39,910 nucleotides of DNA from Chloroflexota bacterium (GTDB lineage Bacteria > Chloroflexota > Dehalococcoidia > UBA2979), in NCBI GenBank assembly GCA_027592645.1, contig JAQCKI010000004.1, positions 1 to 39,910 of the forward strand, given 5' to 3'. Below, one piece after another: positions 30,254 through 38,987 of the stretch; positions within the stretch are counted from its first letter, which is position 1; every line of letters starts with the position of its first letter. The translations under genes were made by a program, and so were the position numbers. The notes below the pieces were generated by a model. The model was given only the letters and a program-made list of their open reading frames with translations. It was not told the origin of the DNA and made no database searches.

Positions 30254-33200
30254 ATGTTGCGCTACCGATCCCTGCCGAGGCTTGCCATCCGCCGGATGTC
30301 GCGCAACTGGCGGCTGCTCCTGAGCATCGTCGTGGGCACCATGGTGGCCGCCGCCATCCTCTCCGCCACGGCGGTCTACGCAGACGCCATCCGCGACCTG
30401 GGCCTCCGCTACGCGCTCGACCAGCACGATCCGAAGGCGCTCGACGTCGTGGTGAGCCAGAACAACGTCACGGTCTCGGGCGCGACCTACAGCGCGACGC
30501 GCACGCGTCAGGACGCGGTGCTGGCGAACACGCTGGGAGCAACCGCCGGCGACCTCGTGCGGCAGGGCGTCAGCGCCACGCTCTTCCCGAGTGCGCCCGG
30601 GGTGGCCCCGGGCGATGACCCGGCACGGCCGCGTGCCAACGTGGTGTTCCGCTCGGATCTCGATACGCACATCGAGATCGTCGCCGGGAGCGCACCGGTG
30701 GCGGCACCGAGCCGCACGAGCGGGCCGATAGATGTCCTCGTGGGCCGCGCCACGGCAGAGGTCGCCGGACTGACCATCGGCCAGGAACTGGACCTGACAC
30801 CGTTCTGGGATGCCTCGGCGGCACCGCTGCGCGTGCGCATTTCCGGCTTCGCCGTTGAGCGCGACCCGTTCGACCGCTACTGGGGGCAGGCCCCCGTACG
30901 GCTCGACGTGGAGTCTCGGACGTGGCCCACCTACCGCCTGTTCGTCTCGGAGGCCACGTTCTTCGGCGGTGCACTGGCGGGGCTGCCCGGCATGACCGCC
31001 GACTACCGGAACGACCACCAGGTGAACCTGGAGGCGCTCGACGCCCGCAACGCGGTCCCGATCGCGAACGGCCTCGGCGCGCTCGGCCGCACCCTTCGGG
31101 GCATCGACGAGCGGGTGACCGTCGAGGTCGGCCTGGAGCCCGTGCTGCGATCGTTCGACGAGAAGTTGTTCTTCACACGCATCCCGCTGCTGGTGCTGCT
31201 GCTGCAGGTCGGCGGCATCGTCGCGTACTACCTAGTGATGGTCTCCACGATGCTGATCGAGCGGCAGGCGGCGGAGATCGCCACCATGCGCAGCCGCGGA
31301 GCCACCACGCCGCAGTTGCTCGCGATGTACGGCGTGGAGGGCTTCATCCTCGCGATCCTGGCCACCGCGGTGGGGCCACCGCTGGCGGGATTGGTGATTA
31401 GCGCACTCGGGCCGACGCCGGCATTCAGCGCGCTCTCGGGCGGTGGCGCGCTCACGGTGCACATCGGCGCTGCCGCGTACATCCTCGCGATTGCGGGCGC
31501 GCTGCTCGCGTTCACGGCGCTGATGGTGCCCGCGTGGTTCGCCACACGGGACACGGTGGTGGAGTTCAAGCGCGGCGTGGCGCGGCCGAAGCCGGTGCCG
31601 TTGCTGCTGCGCTACTACCTCGACGTGGCGTTCGTCCTCGTCGTCGCGGCGATCTTCTACCGCCTGTCGCAGCAGGACGGCCTGGTCTCCGAGACGATCT
31701 TTGGCGAGGCGCGCGTGGACCCGTTCCTGCTGGCCACGCCGGCGGTGTTCATGCTCACGGTCGGCATCGTGTTCCTGCGCCTGTTCCCGGTGGTGCTGCG
31801 CCTCGTGGCCTGGATCGTGGGCTGGACGCGGAGCGTCGCGATCCTCGCGGGGATCCGCGCGCTGGTCCGAAACCCTACGCACTACACACGGCTGGTGCTG
31901 CTGCTGATGTTCGCCACCGGCGTCGGCATGTTCGGTGCCACGTTCTCGGCCACCCTCAGCCATTCGTACGAGGATCGCGCTCTGTACGTCTCCGGCGCGG
32001 ACGTGCGAGCCGCGGGACTGGTGCCGCCGGCCTTCCAGGGCACGGATGGCGTGCTCGCCGCACTGGAGGGCGTCCCGGCGGACGACGCCAGCGTCGCGGT
32101 GCGCACCACCGGCTTTGCGTACGCCGGGCGCAACACCGCGGATGTCCAATTCCTCGGGGTCGACCCCGCCACGTTCGCGGAGGTGGCCTACTTCCGCGGC
32201 GACTTCGCCCCGCAGTCGCTCGACGCGATGATGGCAACGCTGGCCGATGACCCCGTTGTCCCGGCCACGGGGCCGCACCTGCCTGCGGACGCGCGCCAGA
32301 TCGGCCTCTGGGTGCAGTTCCCTGACATCCGCGGGCGGATCGCGTTCGGCATCTCGCTCCGCGACGCCACGGGAAGGATCTCCCACCGCCAGGTCGGCAT
32401 CACCCGGCCCGATCACCCCTCCACGACCGGGTGGACGCTCTTCGCCGCCGATCTCGAAGCGCCGAGGACGCGTGCGGGCGCCGTTTCCAACGAGCCGGCG
32501 CTGGTCGCCCCCGTCGAACTGCTCGGCGTCTGGTTGACGCCGGCGGGGCGCACCGCCTCGCAGCGGGGTGTCGTGCACTTCGGGCCCGCAATCACGACGG
32601 CTTCCGCGCCGAACGAGGCAAGCGAGGTCGCCGGGCTCGTGGAGCGGGAGACGGCGTGGCCGGACGCCGCCCTCGTGCAGGACTTCAGCACGCCCGGCTT
32701 CGAACTCGTGCGGGCGCTGAAGCAGGCCACGACATCCGACCAGGTACGCATCATCGAGGGTGGCCCGCCGGGCGGCGGCGGCACGCTCCGCATGGACTGG
32801 TTCGACAGCGCCGGCACGCCCGGCTTCCGCGGAGTTGCCGCGGTGTTCGAAGGTGGCGCAGTGCCGGCCTACCTCAGCCGTCGCGAGGCGGACGCGCTGG
32901 GGCTGACTCCGGGCGACACGTTCCGTGCCTCCGCCGGCAGCCGCTACTTCGAGGCGCAACTGGCCGGCGTCTTCGACTACTTCCCGACGTTTGACCCGAA
33001 CGCCCGAGGCGGCCTCGCGGTGGTGGACGGTGCGCGCTTCGCGGCGACGATCAACGCGGGACTCCCGGATCGCTGGGTGATCCCCAACGAGGCCTGGTTC
33101 GCCTCGGACAGTCCCGGGGCGACCGTCGCGGCGCTGGCGGCGCTCCAGCCGCGCGAGGTGGTCCAGCGCGCGGAGGTGCTGGCAGAGCAGCAGGAGGACC

Positions 33201-33640
33201 CGCTGGTGGCGGCGGGGTGGGCCGGCATCCTCGCGATTTCGTTCGGCGCAGTGCTGCTGCTCTCGGCGATCGGCTTCATCGTCTACTCGTACCTGACGGC
33301 GCAGCAACGAGGCCTGGAGTTCGCGATCCTCCGCACGCTCGGCTTCTCCCGCGTACAGGTGTTCGGGGTGGTGTTGTTCGAGCACCTATTCGTGATCGCG
33401 GCGGGCATGGGCCTCGGCACGGCCGTGGGCCTCCGCCTCGGGCGGATGATGCTCGGGCTACTCGCGGTCGACGAGCGCGGCGCCGCCGTGCTGCCGCCGC
33501 TGCTGATGCGCGTCTCCTGGATCGAGGTCGCCGCGGTGTGGGGCATCCTCGGTACGGTGTTCATCGCTACGATTGCCGCGGTGGTCGCGCTCTACTTCCG
33601 CCTGGCCGTCCACCGCGTATTGAGGATTGGCGACGCTTGA
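30254..33640 (+). CDS. Large FtsX-type ABC transporter permease
   Basis: The 1128-residue product has an N-terminal membrane helix (about 25-45), a large extracytoplasmic domain, a first FtsX-like block (about 310-445, with LLLQVGGIVAYYLVM and ERQAAEIATMRSRGATTPQL), a middle set of helices (about 455-590), a second large soluble domain, and a terminal FtsX block (about 985-1120, with GLEFAILRTLGFSRVQVFGVVLFEH). This is the two-FtsX layout of MacB/LolCE-like mechanotransmission or lipoprotein-handling exporters. ATG 30254 is chosen because of the -10 box 7 nt upstream. Its stop overlaps the ATPase start by 1 nt (TGATG). Substrate unknown. Confidence 0.85.
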   Translation: MLRYRSLPRLAIRRMSRNWRLLLSIVVGTMVAAAILSATAVYADAIRDLGLRYALDQHDPKALDVVVSQNNVTVSGATYSATRTRQDAVLANTLGATAGDLVRQGVSATLFPSAPGVAPGDDPARPRANVVFRSDLDTHIEIVAGSAPVAAPSRTSGPIDVLVGRATAEVAGLTIGQELDLTPFWDASAAPLRVRISGFAVERDPFDRYWGQAPVRLDVESRTWPTYRLFVSEATFFGGALAGLPGMTADYRNDHQVNLEALDARNAVPIANGLGALGRTLRGIDERVTVEVGLEPVLRSFDEKLFFTRIPLLVLLLQVGGIVAYYLVMVSTMLIERQAAEIATMRSRGATTPQLLAMYGVEGFILAILATAVGPPLAGLVISALGPTPAFSALSGGGALTVHIGAAAYILAIAGALLAFTALMVPAWFATRDTVVEFKRGVARPKPVPLLLRYYLDVAFVLVVAAIFYRLSQQDGLVSETIFGEARVDPFLLATPAVFMLTVGIVFLRLFPVVLRLVAWIVGWTRSVAILAGIRALVRNPTHYTRLVLLLMFATGVGMFGATFSATLSHSYEDRALYVSGADVRAAGLVPPAFQGTDGVLAALEGVPADDASVAVRTTGFAYAGRNTADVQFLGVDPATFAEVAYFRGDFAPQSLDAMMATLADDPVVPATGPHLPADARQIGLWVQFPDIRGRIAFGISLRDATGRISHRQVGITRPDHPSTTGWTLFAADLEAPRTRAGAVSNEPALVAPVELLGVWLTPAGRTASQRGVVHFGPAITTASAPNEASEVAGLVERETAWPDAALVQDFSTPGFELVRALKQATTSDQVRIIEGGPPGGGGTLRMDWFDSAGTPGFRGVAAVFEGGAVPAYLSRREADALGLTPGDTFRASAGSRYFEAQLAGVFDYFPTFDPNARGGLAVVDGARFAATINAGLPDRWVIPNEAWFASDSPGATVAALAALQPREVVQRAEVLAEQQEDPLVAAGWAGILAISFGAVLLLSAIGFIVYSYLTAQQRGLEFAILRTLGFSRVQVFGVVLFEHLFVIAAGMGLGTAVGLRLGRMMLGLLAVDERGAAVLPPLLMRVSWIEVAAVWGILGTVFIATIAAVVALYFRLAVHRVLRIGDA

Positions 33641-34560
33641 TGGTGCAACCCGTGCCCGATGAGGCGCCGTACATCCACTGCGAAGACCTGTTCAAGATCT
33701 ACAAATCGGACGACCTCGAGGTCGTCGCGCTCCGCGGCCTGGATCTGCGCGTGGAGCGCGGCGAGATGATGGCGATCGTCGGTGCCTCCGGTTCCGGCAA
33801 ATCCACGCTGCTGAACATCCTCGCCGGGCTAGATCAGCCCTCGGCCGGCCGGATTCGGGTCGGCGAGCGCGACCTGCTCACCGTCCGCGAGGAGGACCTC
33901 GTCGACTACCGCCGGCGAGACGTTGGCTTCGTCTGGCAGCAGACCGGGCGCAACCTGATCCCGTACCTCGGCGCGCAGGAGAATGTGGAGGTGCCGATGG
34001 CGCTGGAGGGCGTTCCGCGGCGCGAGGCACGCGAACGCGCGCTCTCGCTCCTCGAGCAGGTCGGCCTCGCCGACAAGCGTCGCAACCGCCCGACGGAACT
34101 CTCCGGCGGCGAGCAGCAGCGCGTCGCGATCGCCGTGGCGCTCGCCAACCGCCCGCCGCTGCTGCTGGCCGACGAGCCGACGGGCGAACTCGACGCCGCC
34201 ACCGCCGACGAGGTGTTCTCGGTCCTCACCCGCCTCAACCGCGACACCGGCGTCACCGTGGTCATCGTCACCCACGACCGCGAGATCACCCGCCGCGTCG
34301 ACCGAGTGGTGGCGATGCGCGACGGGCGCACGAGCACGGAGATCGTCCGCCGTGCCCACTTCGCCCGCGACGAGGCGGAGCGCGCGGAGGAGTTCGCCGT
34401 CGTCGACCGCAGCGGACGTCTCCAGATCCCGCGCGAGTACCTCGACGAACTCGATATCGGCCGCCGCGCCCGCGTCACGATCGAGGGCGACCGCGTGGAG
34501 GTGCGCCCGGAGCAGGCGCACGACGAGACCACGAACCCTGATCGGAAGTGGCGTCGATGA
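33640..34560 (+). CDS. ABC transporter ATPase with C-terminal AbrB-like domain
   Basis: The 306-residue product has a MacB/LolD-type ATPase domain: Walker A GASGSGKS (48-55), the signature LSGGEQ (154-159), Walker B LLLADE (174-179) and the switch His in VTHD. Residues about 252-292 (VVDRSGRLQIPREYLDELDIG, then RARVTIEGDRVEVRP) look like an AbrB/MazE swapped-hairpin domain, normally found in DNA-binding regulators. This fusion is unusual. The domain could dimerise the ATPases or bind DNA and link export to transcription. It is coupled to the permease (TGATG) and overlaps the next ATPase by 4 nt (ATGA). Confidence 0.85.
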   Translation: MVQPVPDEAPYIHCEDLFKIYKSDDLEVVALRGLDLRVERGEMMAIVGASGSGKSTLLNILAGLDQPSAGRIRVGERDLLTVREEDLVDYRRRDVGFVWQQTGRNLIPYLGAQENVEVPMALEGVPRREARERALSLLEQVGLADKRRNRPTELSGGEQQRVAIAVALANRPPLLLADEPTGELDAATADEVFSVLTRLNRDTGVTVVIVTHDREITRRVDRVVAMRDGRTSTEIVRRAHFARDEAERAEEFAVVDRSGRLQIPREYLDELDIGRRARVTIEGDRVEVRPEQAHDETTNPDRKWRR

Positions 34561-35342
34561 CCGCCCCGCAAGAGGGACCGCCAACCGGGCCCATGGTCCA
34601 GGTGCGGGACGTGACGCGCGTCTTCCGCTCGGCGGGGACAGCCGTCACGGCGGTGAACCACGTCTCGCTCACCGTGCAGCGCGGCGAGTTCATGGCGATC
34701 GTCGGGCGCTCCGGCTCAGGTAAGACGACGCTGCTGAACCTCATCGCCGGCCTCGACAAGCCGGACGAGGGCGAGGTCATCGTGGATGGCTTGGAGGTGC
34801 ACCGCTTCGGCGATGCGGAGACCACCACGTTCCGCCGTCGCACTGTGGGCTTCGTGTTCCAGTCGTTCGGCCTGCTGCCACTACTCTCGGCCGCCGAGAA
34901 CATCGACCTCGCGCTCCGCATCGCCGGTGCCGGGCTCCGCGAGCGCAGTGAGCGCACCCGCGAACTGCTGACACAGGTCGGCCTCACCGAGCGCGCTCAC
35001 CACCGCCCGTACGAGCTCTCCGGCGGCGAGCAGCAGCGCGTTGCCGTGGCGCGTGCGCTGGCGAACCGGCCACCGCTGATCATCGCGGACGAGCCCACGG
35101 GCGAACTGGACTCCACCACCGGCGCGCAGATCTTCCAGTTGCTGCGCGATGTCGCCACGCAAGGCGTGACCGTGATCGCCGCCACACACGACCCGTTCGT
35201 CATCGAGCATGTCGACCGCGTGCTGGAGATGTCGGACGGGCACATGCTGCCGGAGGGCGAAGGCTCGCTCATTGCGCAGCACCGCCGGCGCGGGGTGGAA
35301 GTCCCCCGCCCTCGCACGGATCCGCCGCCCGTGCGACGCTGA
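34557..35342 (+). CDS. ABC transporter ATPase (MacB/LolD type)
   Basis: The 261-residue product is a second ATPase of the same exporter type. It has Walker A GRSGSGKT, the Q-loop FVFQSFGLLPLLSAAENIDLAL, the signature LSGGEQQRVAVARAL, Walker B LIIADEPTGELD and the switch His in ATHDPFV. The C-terminal tail after about 235 is basic and Pro-rich, with no AbrB-like part. ATG 34557 overlaps the previous stop (ATGA); a GTG at 34548 is also possible. Two different ATPases with one double-FtsX permease could form a heterodimeric motor. Confidence 0.9.
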   Translation: MTAPQEGPPTGPMVQVRDVTRVFRSAGTAVTAVNHVSLTVQRGEFMAIVGRSGSGKTTLLNLIAGLDKPDEGEVIVDGLEVHRFGDAETTTFRRRTVGFVFQSFGLLPLLSAAENIDLALRIAGAGLRERSERTRELLTQVGLTERAHHRPYELSGGEQQRVAVARALANRPPLIIADEPTGELDSTTGAQIFQLLRDVATQGVTVIAATHDPFVIEHVDRVLEMSDGHMLPEGEGSLIAQHRRRGVEVPRPRTDPPPVRR

Positions 35343-35347
35343 CTCGC

Positions 35348-35917
35348 ATGAGCGGCGTGGTCCACGTCATCTGCGCGTCCCTGCGTCCTGATGCTCCCGC
35401 CGAGGCGGTAGCGCAGGCGATGGAGCGCGCCCGCGGCCTCGCTGAGGCACCGGGCGTCCTGCGCACCTTCGCCGCCCGCGCGGACGATGCCATCCTGACC
35501 GCTACCTGGGTCGCCGACGGTGCCGCGCTGGAGGTCTTCGCCGCTTCGCCGCCGCACATGGCCTTCGTGATGCGTGGGCTGGCACCGTGCATCCGCGGCA
35601 TGTGGAGCGCCGCCGCCGAGACCGAGGCGGCCCCGCCCACCGAAGCGGCTGCGCTGTGGGTGTTCGCCGTACGTGACGCCGAGGCCGTCTTCGAGTGGCA
35701 GGTGCGCGACCTTCTCGCTGGCCTCGATGCGCTGCCGGGGCACCTCGCCGCGGGGCCCACGTTCGAGGAGCGCGACCGCTACCGCGCCGGCGGCGTGGTG
35801 GCGGTGCCAGCTGGCGGGATCGAGGCGTTCACGGCGGCCCTCAGTGCCGCCCGACAGACCTGGGGCGACCTCGCAGAGCACGTGGTCGATGGCTTCGCGC
35901 CGGTGGCCGCGTCGTGA
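35348..35917 (+). CDS. Uncharacterised protein with two dimeric alpha/beta-barrel repeats
   Basis: I do not recognise a named family. The 189-residue protein appears to hold two halves of the ferredoxin-like alpha/beta-barrel type seen in antibiotic-biosynthesis monooxygenases and stress proteins. The first half is about 4-85 (VHVICASLRPDAP, then ILTATWVADGAALEVFAASPPHMAFV). The second is about 100-180 (LWVFAVRDAEAVFEWQVRDLL, then GGVVAVPAGGIEAFTAALSAAR). No catalytic residues can be assigned. It follows the ABC ATPase by 5 nt and overlaps the nuclease gene by 4 nt, so it is in the same plus-strand operon. Confidence 0.6.
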   Translation: MSGVVHVICASLRPDAPAEAVAQAMERARGLAEAPGVLRTFAARADDAILTATWVADGAALEVFAASPPHMAFVMRGLAPCIRGMWSAAAETEAAPPTEAAALWVFAVRDAEAVFEWQVRDLLAGLDALPGHLAAGPTFEERDRYRAGGVVAVPAGGIEAFTAALSAARQTWGDLAEHVVDGFAPVAAS

Positions 35918-36555
35918 ACATGCCACCCGGCACTGGCGGCCCGACGAAGTACCGGGGGCGGCCACCCGGCGAGCGACGGAACCAGGGCGGCGGCCGGCGG
36001 CGCGCCTCGCCCGACCTCTCGACGGTCTCGGAGCGGCGGATGCGGCGGCAGTTGAGCCGCGTGATGCTGGTGGTGGCTGTCCTCATCCTCTTTGTCGTTG
36101 GGATCTCTGCCCTCGCCGAACGCGGTGGCCGGGACGCGCTTCCCGTCGAAGGCTCACTCGTTCCCGTCCCCGGCGCCGTGGCGGTGCCAGTCGACCGGAT
36201 CATCGACGGCGACACCCTGGACGTCCGGGTCGCCGGCAGCACCGTGCGGGTGCGCCTCTACGGTGTCGACACACCCGAGCGCGGCGAGACCTGCTTCCGC
36301 GAGGCGACTGATCGACTGCGCGAACTCGCGGGCGATGTCGTGCAACTGCTCCCCGACGCCCGCCTTACGGACTCGTTCAGTCGCGAGTTGCGTTATGTCT
36401 ATTCAGCAGACGCGATCCTGATCGACGAAGCCCTCGTCGTCGAGGGCTTCGGTGTCGCGTGGCGTGACGATGGTTCGAAGCGCGCCTCGATCATCGCGGC
36501 GGAGGAGGAGGCCCGCGCAGCGGGCCGCGGCTGCCTCTGGACGGCGGGCAGGTAG
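35914..36555 (+). CDS. Membrane-anchored thermonuclease (SNase family)
   Basis: The 213-residue product has a basic N-terminus, one membrane helix (about 49-67) and a staphylococcal nuclease-like domain (about 90-210) on the outer side. It shows VDRIIDGDTLDV (Asp98 and Asp100) and RLYGVDTPE (Arg114, Asp119, Thr120 and Glu122), matching the calcium and catalytic positions of SNase; Arg157 is the likely second catalytic Arg. The DRYGR-type motif reads DSFSR, so one conserved Arg is lost. The GTG start overlaps the previous stop. It may digest extracellular DNA or RNA. It converges with the lipoprotein gene after 7 nt. Confidence 0.85.
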   Translation: MNMPPGTGGPTKYRGRPPGERRNQGGGRRRASPDLSTVSERRMRRQLSRVMLVVAVLILFVVGISALAERGGRDALPVEGSLVPVPGAVAVPVDRIIDGDTLDVRVAGSTVRVRLYGVDTPERGETCFREATDRLRELAGDVVQLLPDARLTDSFSRELRYVYSADAILIDEALVVEGFGVAWRDDGSKRASIIAAEEEARAAGRGCLWTAGR

Positions 36556-36562
36556 GTCCGCC

Positions 36563-37345
36563 CTACTCCACCGAGGACGTGGCCCGGACCAGCTCGAACA
36601 CCAGATCGCCGTTGTCCCAGCGCAGGACCACGTGCGGCGCATCCACGCTAATCCACGCCGTACGCACCGCCCGGCCGCTGCGGAAGATGAGGCGCCACGC
36701 CTCGAACTCGCCGGCAGGCACCGTGACCGTCTCGCGCTGCGGCACCTGCAGGTTCACGGTCTGCTGGCTGCGATCCATGGGGTTCACCGACACGTAGTTG
36801 CGGTTGAAGCCCTCCTCGAACGCCAGTGTCCGCCACAGCCACAACGACGACTCGTTGTCGAAGGCGTAATCACGCAGCCGCACGGATCCCTCGTCGGTGT
36901 CGCCGCCTTGCGTGCGGATCGAGGCCAGCCGCAGGTCGCCCTCGGCGTCCACCTCGTACGTCCAGTCGTACCGCTCCTCGGACATCGAGTCGTCAGAGGC
37001 GCGGCGGACGATCACGCGCTCGCCGGAGACCGCAGCGAACGTGGTGGCATCCACCGTGACAATGGTCGTATCGGTGGCCGGTGTTCCGCCGGCGGGTGTC
37101 CCCGCCTCGGTGTACTGCTGCACCAGCACCAGCCGGTCGCCATCGAGGTGCGTCTCCAGCGTGCCGTGGCCGACCAGGTCGCCCTCCACCGTGCGCAGGT
37201 AGTAGACGAGGCGCTCCTCCGCGGCCCAGGCGGCGGAGCCGACGATGTCGCCCGTAGGCGCGCTGGGCGTGGCCCCCTGGCAACCGGCGGCGAGCAGGGC
37301 GACGAGGCCGAGGGCGAGCGCGGAGGTCGCGCGGCGGAACGTCAC
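36563..37345 (-). CDS. Putative lipoprotein (DUF3108-like)
   Basis: The 260-residue product starts with a signal peptide ending LLAAGC, placing the lipidated cysteine at residue 22, so it should be attached to the outer face of the membrane. The mature part is beta-rich, with segments such as RETVTVPAGEFEAWRLIFRSG and APHVVLRWDNGDLVF that resemble the DUF3108 type of periplasmic proteins. No enzyme motif is seen. GTG 37345 overlaps the threonine aldolase stop by 4 nt, and longer frames have no signal peptide at their start. Function unknown. Confidence 0.7.
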   Translation of the reverse strand: MTFRRATSALALGLVALLAAGCQGATPSAPTGDIVGSAAWAAEERLVYYLRTVEGDLVGHGTLETHLDGDRLVLVQQYTEAGTPAGGTPATDTTIVTVDATTFAAVSGERVIVRRASDDSMSEERYDWTYEVDAEGDLRLASIRTQGGDTDEGSVRLRDYAFDNESSLWLWRTLAFEEGFNRNYVSVNPMDRSQQTVNLQVPQRETVTVPAGEFEAWRLIFRSGRAVRTAWISVDAPHVVLRWDNGDLVFELVRATSSVE

Positions 37346-38379
37346 GAGGCGGCGGTGAGCGACTCGAGCACGGCGCGGATGCGCGGGATCGCCGCTTCGA
37401 TCTGCGCTGCGGTCACGTCCATGTGACACACCATGCGGACGCGCTGAACTGATGTCCCGGTGCAGAGCACACCCTCCTCCGCGAGCCGGCGGCGGAACTC
37501 CGCGCCGTCCACCCCTTCGAGGGTGAAAAAGACGATGTTGGTGTCCGTGCCGGCCGGGTCCATGCGGACGTGCGGCATCGTGGCGATCGCATCCGCCAGC
37601 CGCCGCGCGTTCGCGTGATCCTCGGCCAGCCGCTCCACGTTGTGCTCCAGCGCGTAGAGCGCCGCCGAGGCGATCATGCCGGACTGTCGCATCGCGCCGC
37701 CCAGCAGCCGGCGGTTATGCCGCGCGCGGTCGATGAACTCGCGCGGGCCAGTGATCACGGAGCCAACAGGAGCGCCGAGGCCCTTCGAGAAGCAGAACGA
37801 GACCGTGTCCGCCTCCGCGACCAGCGCCGCGGCGGTGGTCTCCAGCGCGGCGGCGGCGTTGAAGATACGCGCGCCGTCCACGTGCACGCTCAGGCCTCGC
37901 TCGTGCGCCACGTCCGCGACCGAGCGCATCTCGCTGGCGGTCAACGCGGCGCCACCGCAGCGGTTGTGCGTGTTCTCCAGGCAGACGACCGAGGTCTTCG
38001 GCCACGAGTCGCGGATCAGCGAACGCACCTCGGCGGGATCGATGCGGCCGCGCTCGTCGTTGCGGGCGGCGCGCACGGGGATGCTGCCGAGCACCGAGGC
38101 GCCCATGCCTTCGTGGTTCAGGATGTGGGACTCGCTGCCCGCGATCGCTTCCTCGCCGCGGCCGCAGTGCGTCAGCAACGCCACGAGATTCGCCATGGTG
38201 CCGCTGGGCACGTACAGCGCCGCCTCTTTGCCGATGCGGGCAGCGGCGGCCTCCTCCAGTGCATGGACGGAGGGGTCTTCTCCCAGCATGTCGTCGCCCA
38301 CCTCGGCGCGGGCCATCGCCTCGCGCATCCCGGCGGACGGCCGCGTCACGGTGTCCGAACGTAGGTCGATGACGTCCAC
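37342..38379 (-). CDS. ltaE: Low-specificity L-threonine aldolase
   Basis: This PLP enzyme splits threonine or allo-threonine into glycine and acetaldehyde. The 345-residue product starts MDVIDLRSDTVTRPSAGMREAM and has YVPSGTMANLVAL, the stacking His85, Asp168 for the cofactor ring (SVHVDGARIFNA) and the Schiff-base Lys199 in FSKGLGAPVGS. The gene could also act on related beta-hydroxy amino acids. The GTG start has GGAGG about 10 nt upstream. Three 12-bp repeats lie just ahead of it. It is coupled to the lipoprotein gene by GTGA overlap. Confidence 0.92.
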   Translation of the reverse strand: MDVIDLRSDTVTRPSAGMREAMARAEVGDDMLGEDPSVHALEEAAAARIGKEAALYVPSGTMANLVALLTHCGRGEEAIAGSESHILNHEGMGASVLGSIPVRAARNDERGRIDPAEVRSLIRDSWPKTSVVCLENTHNRCGGAALTASEMRSVADVAHERGLSVHVDGARIFNAAAALETTAAALVAEADTVSFCFSKGLGAPVGSVITGPREFIDRARHNRRLLGGAMRQSGMIASAALYALEHNVERLAEDHANARRLADAIATMPHVRMDPAGTDTNIVFFTLEGVDGAEFRRRLAEEGVLCTGTSVQRVRMVCHMDVTAAQIEAAIPRIRAVLESLTAAS

Positions 38380-38409
38380 GGTGTGGCCCTCCGGCAGGCG
38401 CGCCGCTCG

Positions 38410-38445
38410 ATGGCGCCCCGATTGGCGCCCCCGTTGGCGCCGAGG
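38410..38445 (-). repeat. Three 12-bp tandem repeats ahead of threonine aldolase
   Basis: On the plus strand the units ATGGCGCCCCGA (38410-38421), TTGGCGCCCCCG (38422-38433) and TTGGCGCCGAGG (38434-38445) repeat at exactly 12 bp. Each contains the palindrome GGCGCC. They lie 31-66 bases before the threonine aldolase start codon, near a TACGCT -10-like box on the minus strand. Confidence 0.55.
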
Positions 38446-38500
38446 CGGAGCGTAGCATCGGAGCGGGTCAGGTTCTGCGGTGACGCCGGCGGACGGCCGG

Positions 38501-38953
38501 TCAGGACGGGGGGCGCTCCCAGAGCGTCTGGTAGCCCTCGCCGCCGCGGATCATCGCCGCCACGTCGGCGCGCTCCAGGCGCTGGCCCTCGCGGTAGGCG
38601 AGCCCCACGGCGTCCGCCGCCGGCTCGCCGCCGATGCCGATCATGCGGCGCTCGATGTCTTCCCACACGCCGGACTCGCGCAGCGCGCGGATCGAGCGCG
38701 GCCAGTGGAAGACCGTGATCTGCTCTGGCAGCGGCATCCCGGGGCGCTCCTTCTGCAGGAAGCGGTAGCGCTCCTCGGCGGAAGTGACCGGCGGCACCAG
38801 CCGGATGTAGGGCCGGCCGTCCGGGTCAGGACGCGAATCGACGAGCAACCGTTGCTCGATCATCGAGAAGCGGATCACGAAGACTTCCGCGTTCGCAACC
38901 ACTCGGCGAACCGCGTCCATGTCGATGCCATCGCCGTCCGGGCGTCCTGCCAT
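38501..38953 (-). CDS. Uncharacterised protein, 150 residues
   Basis: I do not recognise this protein. It is soluble, charged and without signal peptide or membrane helix. Visible segments are VIRFSMIEQRLLVDSRPDPDG in the first third, RPYIRLVPPVTSAEERYRFLQKERPG, and VFHWPRSIRALRESG, followed by a helical C-terminus. There are no cysteines. The gene sits between the CcdA and threonine aldolase genes on the same strand, 34 nt after CcdA. The codon use and compact spacing support a real gene. Confidence 0.65.
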   Translation of the reverse strand: MAGRPDGDGIDMDAVRRVVANAEVFVIRFSMIEQRLLVDSRPDPDGRPYIRLVPPVTSAEERYRFLQKERPGMPLPEQITVFHWPRSIRALRESGVWEDIERRMIGIGGEPAADAVGLAYREGQRLERADVAAMIRGGEGYQTLWERPPS

Positions 38954-38987
38954 GCGATCAGTCTACCGCCCGTGCGCCACGGTCCCG

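Noticed and set aside
26719-30618. Two long plus-strand frames across fpg and polA
   Set aside because: They are antisense to fpg/polA and rich in Arg, His and Val, as expected of shadows.
31232-33385. 717-codon minus-strand frame opposite the FtsX permease
   Set aside because: It is charged, low-complexity and without motifs, while the plus strand encodes membrane helices and FtsX blocks.
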